A model generated the notes under the pieces. That model saw only the letters and a list, made by a program, of their open reading frames with translations, ran no database searches and was not told where the DNA came from. From Epiperipatus broadwayi (Eukaryota; Onychophora; Udeonychophora; Euonychophora; Peripatidae), in contig JAQFVV010000455.1 of the NCBI GenBank assembly GCA_028023455.1, positions 374,001 through 438,000 on the forward strand: DNA of 64,000 nucleotides, given 5' to 3'. Shown piece by piece: positions 60,237 through 64,000 of this stretch. Position numbers and translations under genes: made by a program. Every line of letters begins with the position of its first letter. Within the stretch, counting starts at the first letter, position 1.

Positions 60237-60760
60237 TGTAATGGGATGATCAACATGACACATTCTGGAGACTATATGTACTATAATGATATATATATAA
60301 AAACCAGTCTACACATAGATAATTTCAATATCAATAACAATCAACAATTCCAAACTGTTGTCAAGACAACCTTTTTTTAACAATAAAAATGGAATCCCCT
60401 ATACATATATGTATTATTTAAGTAATACTTTGGATGCAATTTGAAATTTATAATTACAGTTTGTAATATAATTGACAATTTGTTAATCTACATTCAGAAT
60501 AGGTTATATTTACCTATTTAAAGAGGTTTATTTAAAATTCTTTGTATCAATAATCAATCTCTGTGGTCAAGTTGCAATTTATAGTGTCTATATAAGTATA
60601 TAAGATCATTAATAAAGATGGGATTCCATGATTATTGTTAAAAAGAGGTTGCCATGACAACAGTTTGAAATTGTTGATTGTTATTGATATTGGGATTGTC
60701 TAAATGTTTGACTGCTTTTTAATGATATATATACATTTCGATACTCTGTCATTCTAAATA
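60237..60760. repeat. Fold-back element related to 27020-28013
   Basis: Begins TGTAATGGGATGATCAACAT right after (TA)n. Inverted arms lie at 60326-60399 and 60620-60692: TATCAATAACAATCAACAAT against ATTGTTGATTGTTATTGATA, and GTTGTCAAGACAACCT against AGGTTGCCATGACAAC. The arm text (CTGTTGTCAAG ... TGGAATCCC) is the same core as AATCTGTTGTCAAAGCAATC ... TGGATTCCATC at 27 kb. The middle contains GAATAGGTTATATTTACC, also echoing that element. Non-coding. Confidence 0.6.
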
Positions 60761-63013
60761 CTAATGTAAGAAATACTAAAACAGAGTTTAAATATAAGAT
60801 TATAAAGGAAGAAATGACTGGAAACCTAAAATAAAGGAGGCATGGCTCATTACACAAAATGAATATGTAATGGAAGAAAAATCAAATACCATTCAATTGT
60901 TCTTAACAGACTAATCATGAATATGGTGTGAAAGCATTGAGAGTATATGTGGTACAATAAATCTTTATAAATTTTATATTTAAACTCTGATTAAGCAATT
61001 TTTTTACATTAATATATTGTAATGAATAAAATACTTCACTTGGTCAGTGAACAATATAACTGGTAGACAGATGAATAAGTTGATCCATAAATGGATTTAT
61101 AATAATTTAAACTTCTGTTAGAAATAGACTCATAAATTTATTCTGGCACAAACGAATCTAAGATAAATATTTTGTTTGGCAAAGAAAAATAAAAGACTGT
61201 AACTAAATGGTTTATTTTCTAATGAAGTATATGGTATGGAGTATGACAAAATATTTCAATATAGGTAAATCAAATGATGCCCAGATTAATGATACGATAT
61301 GTTTATTAAAACAAATATCAATTCATTGAGTTTATTAAGATAAATAATGCAACTTTAATTTTAACAATTGCAAACTAATGTAATTTATTGTATACTTATA
61401 GTCTATCCCTGTTAGATTGCAATTGCTTGATACAATCCATACCTAAAGATTATTAGCATGTTTGATCTCAAAAGCGTTAAATACATAATCTTTCACACAA
61501 TATTAAAAAAATTATATTATTACTTTTTTTAAACATCTTATATTCTTTAAATCAAGTAATGTTTTTATTATAATGATCATTTTATACATTTAAACTAGAT
61601 GTTAAATATTGACTATATTTTAATTTTGATTTATTTTCTGAAGTTTACATCAATGATCGACATAAGTCTTACTTAATTGATTTTTAGTTAGATATATATT
61701 GAGTAATAAACAAACTGCATTAGTAATTTAAATTATTAAATAAAAAAAATAGACAGATATCTATCAGCGTGTTACTGTTGTAATGGTCATATATTTACAT
61801 TCATGCAAAAAAAACCAGAGTTTTGGCAAATTATACCAAGGCTGATCTAGATGAGGGATTGAGTCCTCGAATCAGATCGCACCTCAGCTCCTTTACCAAT
61901 ACTCCATGATTTACTACCCTATGCCAGCCATAGCAAAAAGTAGAGCAAGAGACTCAGGGAATACTAATAACTTAATAAACCCACACCTATGTCTGACTAG
62001 ATAATGCATATATCAATAATTAACACCAGCATAGAGTAGATTTGGATGAGATTTGGTAGTGAACTGCGAATAGCAAACTAACATTTATAAGTTTTAAATA
62101 TTTAAATTATAAAATATATGATAAACAATACAAATATAAAAAGTGCATTGGGCTTTACATTCACATGTGTCTTATAGCAATGAGAGGATTTCAAAACAAG
62201 TTCTCCCCTTATGCACTTTAAAAAAGTTTATTACAATTTAATGTTAATTACAGTTTTATTCTACAGTCTATTCATACCTCAACTTAGTATGCCATTCCTA
62301 TGGGTTTGCTAATAGTCAAATCATATGAGACTGATAACTAATACCTTATTATTACTTAATGAGCAATAAATGTGGTCTTTATGCAGGTTGCATAATATAA
62401 ACTAGGTCTGAGGTTCAGATCAATGCTGAATGAGCAATATTATGGCTTGAATGTGCAGTTACTCATAGAATTCAGTACCAAGTACTCGGTTTCCATGGAC
62501 TGTACAATTTTCTATCTTAATATAAGTGAACATTTAGTTTGGGTGATCAGAGCAGCTTATAAAATAATATGGATCCTCATGTTCCAGTTCTAAAAGAGTG
62601 ATCTGTCAGAATTAAGGATAATGGGGTGGCTCTTAAAACCAAAGCCCATTTTAATAAAAATATAATAGCAAGGCATATACTGCAGTTGTGTGCTTTACAA
62701 AAACACATTTGTAATGCTTTCTAAAATATAAACATTGAAATTAATTAAACGCTAAATCAATAGTTTCATTCTGCAAAACTACTATACACCCATTCGTAAT
62801 TCAGCATATTTAAATCATGCTAAAAGATGTAATTATAAGTGACCTAGTTTACCCAATAATCCATATACTTAAGTAGAATAAACTAAGGGGAACTAAAGCA
62901 TATTTGGGACTTAAAAATTAACTAATTACTTATAATATGCTTTAAAATATCATTCTCTAAACAAACATTTAATAAGCAAACCTAAATTAAACATTAAGTC
63001 AAACATAGTAGCT

Positions 63014-63017
<4 letters not shown>
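60761..63017. other. No gene recognised
   Basis: AT-rich DNA. Around 61845-61990 the composition is less biased (GATGAGGGATTGAGTCCTCG), possibly a retroposon fragment, but no promoter boxes or coding motifs are clear. Confidence 0.4.
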
Positions 63018-63052
<35 letters not shown>

Positions 63053-63084
63053 TTATATATATATATATATATATATATATAAGT
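63018..63084. repeat. Long interrupted (TA)n
   Basis: Two TA runs (63018-63051 and 63054-63082) separated by CT. ACTTATATA...TATATAAGT makes the second run a perfect palindrome of about 34 bp. Confidence 0.95.
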
Positions 63085-63727
63085 GTAGGTTTTCAGATTG
63101 GAGAGTTATAAGGTGTGCTAATCAACATAAATTAGCTACATGTGAGCATCTGATCAACTTTCCACAATTATTATTATTATCAATCTCTGCTCTGAATGGC
63201 ATAACATAAATAGATAAATTAACAAATCTATAAAATAGGAAATAGTATGACTGCAAATCAGAAAGATAGATGAATAATAATAATAACTGATGACAGTTAT
63301 TATCTTAAGAAAATTATGAATTACTAATATTTATTGAGCAGGCAAGATTCTTACAAAGATTATTTTTAAAATAAAGTTACAAATTTACTTTTAAAAGTTA
63401 TTACAAATTATTAATTTTGAATGTTCATCATTTAGCTAGCTTTCGATTTATGGATTAATTTAATAGATTAAATTTAATATTTTATAGAGCTCTGTGGAAA
63501 GAAATTTACCAATCTTCTAGCTGAAGTGCTTGATACTGGTGTTCTCCATTAGGCTGGCTTGTCCAATGTCTTTTTGGCAGGTTGTGGGTTTTGAGTTCCA
63601 TCTTCATTCTGGATGAATTCTCCAAAAAGGAGGGGCAGCAGTTGCTCTACCCCATGATTCTCATTGTAGAAACAAGTTAATGAGTGAACCTTGTTGTCTG
63701 AATTTTGGGGATTTTTTATTAACACTT
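63085..63727 (-). repeat. Candidate LTR (minus strand) bounded by (TA)n and a polypurine tract
   Basis: Read on the minus strand, GTGAGGGGGGAGGAAG (63743-63728) runs into TGTTAATAAAAAATCCCC, the polypurine-tract/LTR junction layout of LTR retrotransposons. The putative LTR contains TCTATAAAATATT (TATA-like, about 63480) and CTCAATAAATATT (polyadenylation-like, about 63335). It could end at AAAACCTACACTTA against the (TA)n at 63084. Length about 640 bp. The 63-codon minus-strand frame inside (63549-63740) is then a chance frame. A copia-like element is possible, but no coding domain is visible in the remaining 270 bases. Confidence 0.4.
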
Positions 63728-64000
63728 CCTCCCCCCTCACAAGCCATTAAAAGTTGTTTACAACCTTTAATTTTCAATTTTTTATAGCCAGCATAAAATT
63801 AATAAGAACAAAAGGATCAGGCTTGATTATTGACAAGTGGTGCTGGCTAATGATTTTGTCTTTGCCCTTTTGAACTGTATTTTAAATCTTTAAAAATCTT
63901 TGGCTCTCAGTTTACCATTTAATTAGAGGTATTTCTGAGAAATCGATGACCTTGATTCTCTCTTGTTTTAAAAAAGATTTAAGCTGTCAACATTCCATTA
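63728..64000 (-). other. Possible internal 3' end of an LTR element
   Basis: Upstream of the candidate polypurine tract on the minus strand. No pol motif can be read in the 270 bases available; the element would continue to the right of this window. Confidence 0.25.

Overview
This is an AT-rich, gene-poor stretch of nuclear DNA that reads like an invertebrate animal genome. The evidence is the near absence of long open frames, tRNA-derived SINE-like heads, and relics of typical metazoan transposons: hAT elements of the ZBED5 and ZMYM1 types, RTE and other LINEs, Penelope-like elements and Ty3/gypsy. There are many palindromic elements and long (TA)n runs. I could not assign a phylum. No host single-copy gene, rRNA, functional tRNA or CRISPR array is visible. 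Frames quoted here were judged by eye against remembered protein families, with no database search.

Layout. 0-3.4 kb: a candidate polypurine tract/LTR start (1137-1296) and a decayed ZBED5-like hAT transposase on the minus strand (2.2-3.35 kb). 3.4-9.1 kb: featureless AT-rich DNA. 9.1-15.3 kb: dispersed and palindromic repeats, including a ~335 bp unit present as direct and inverted copies at 12.6-13.2 and 14.26-14.74 kb, plus SINE-like heads. 16.6 kb: a T8G15 run. 17.3-18.3 kb: a second hAT relic (ZMYM1-like, minus) abutting a 244 bp palindrome. 25.3-28 kb: a LINE 3' end (+), an RTE LINE 3' end (-), a second RTE tail, and a nested ~1 kb fold-back element. 28-33.6 kb: sequences starting TGTAAYGG directly after (TA)n runs, the clearest being 31668-33549 (TG...CA). 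34.8-41.1 kb: MITE-like palindromes and a tRNA-like head enclosed by inverted repeats. 41.3-42.85 kb: a LINE relic (-). 44.8-46.1 kb: a Ty3/gypsy relic (+). 46.5-49.2 kb: two Penelope-like relics (+) separated by a fold-back element. 49.2-57.3 kb: mostly empty. 57.3-60.1 kb: the youngest-looking insertion. 60.2-64 kb: another fold-back element, (TA)n and a candidate LTR end.

The most interesting locus is 57338-60090. A tRNA-Lys(CTT)-type primer binding site is followed by about eight degenerate tandem PBS-like modules, then two long intact overlapping frames. The first encodes an acidic, coiled-coil, gag-like protein ending in an integrase zinc-domain-like segment. The second ends in an integrase C-terminal (GPY/F-type) module. 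Protease, reverse transcriptase, RNase H and the integrase catalytic core are all absent. It looks like a non-autonomous or co-opted LTR-element derivative that kept the ends of integrase fused to a gag-like coiled coil.
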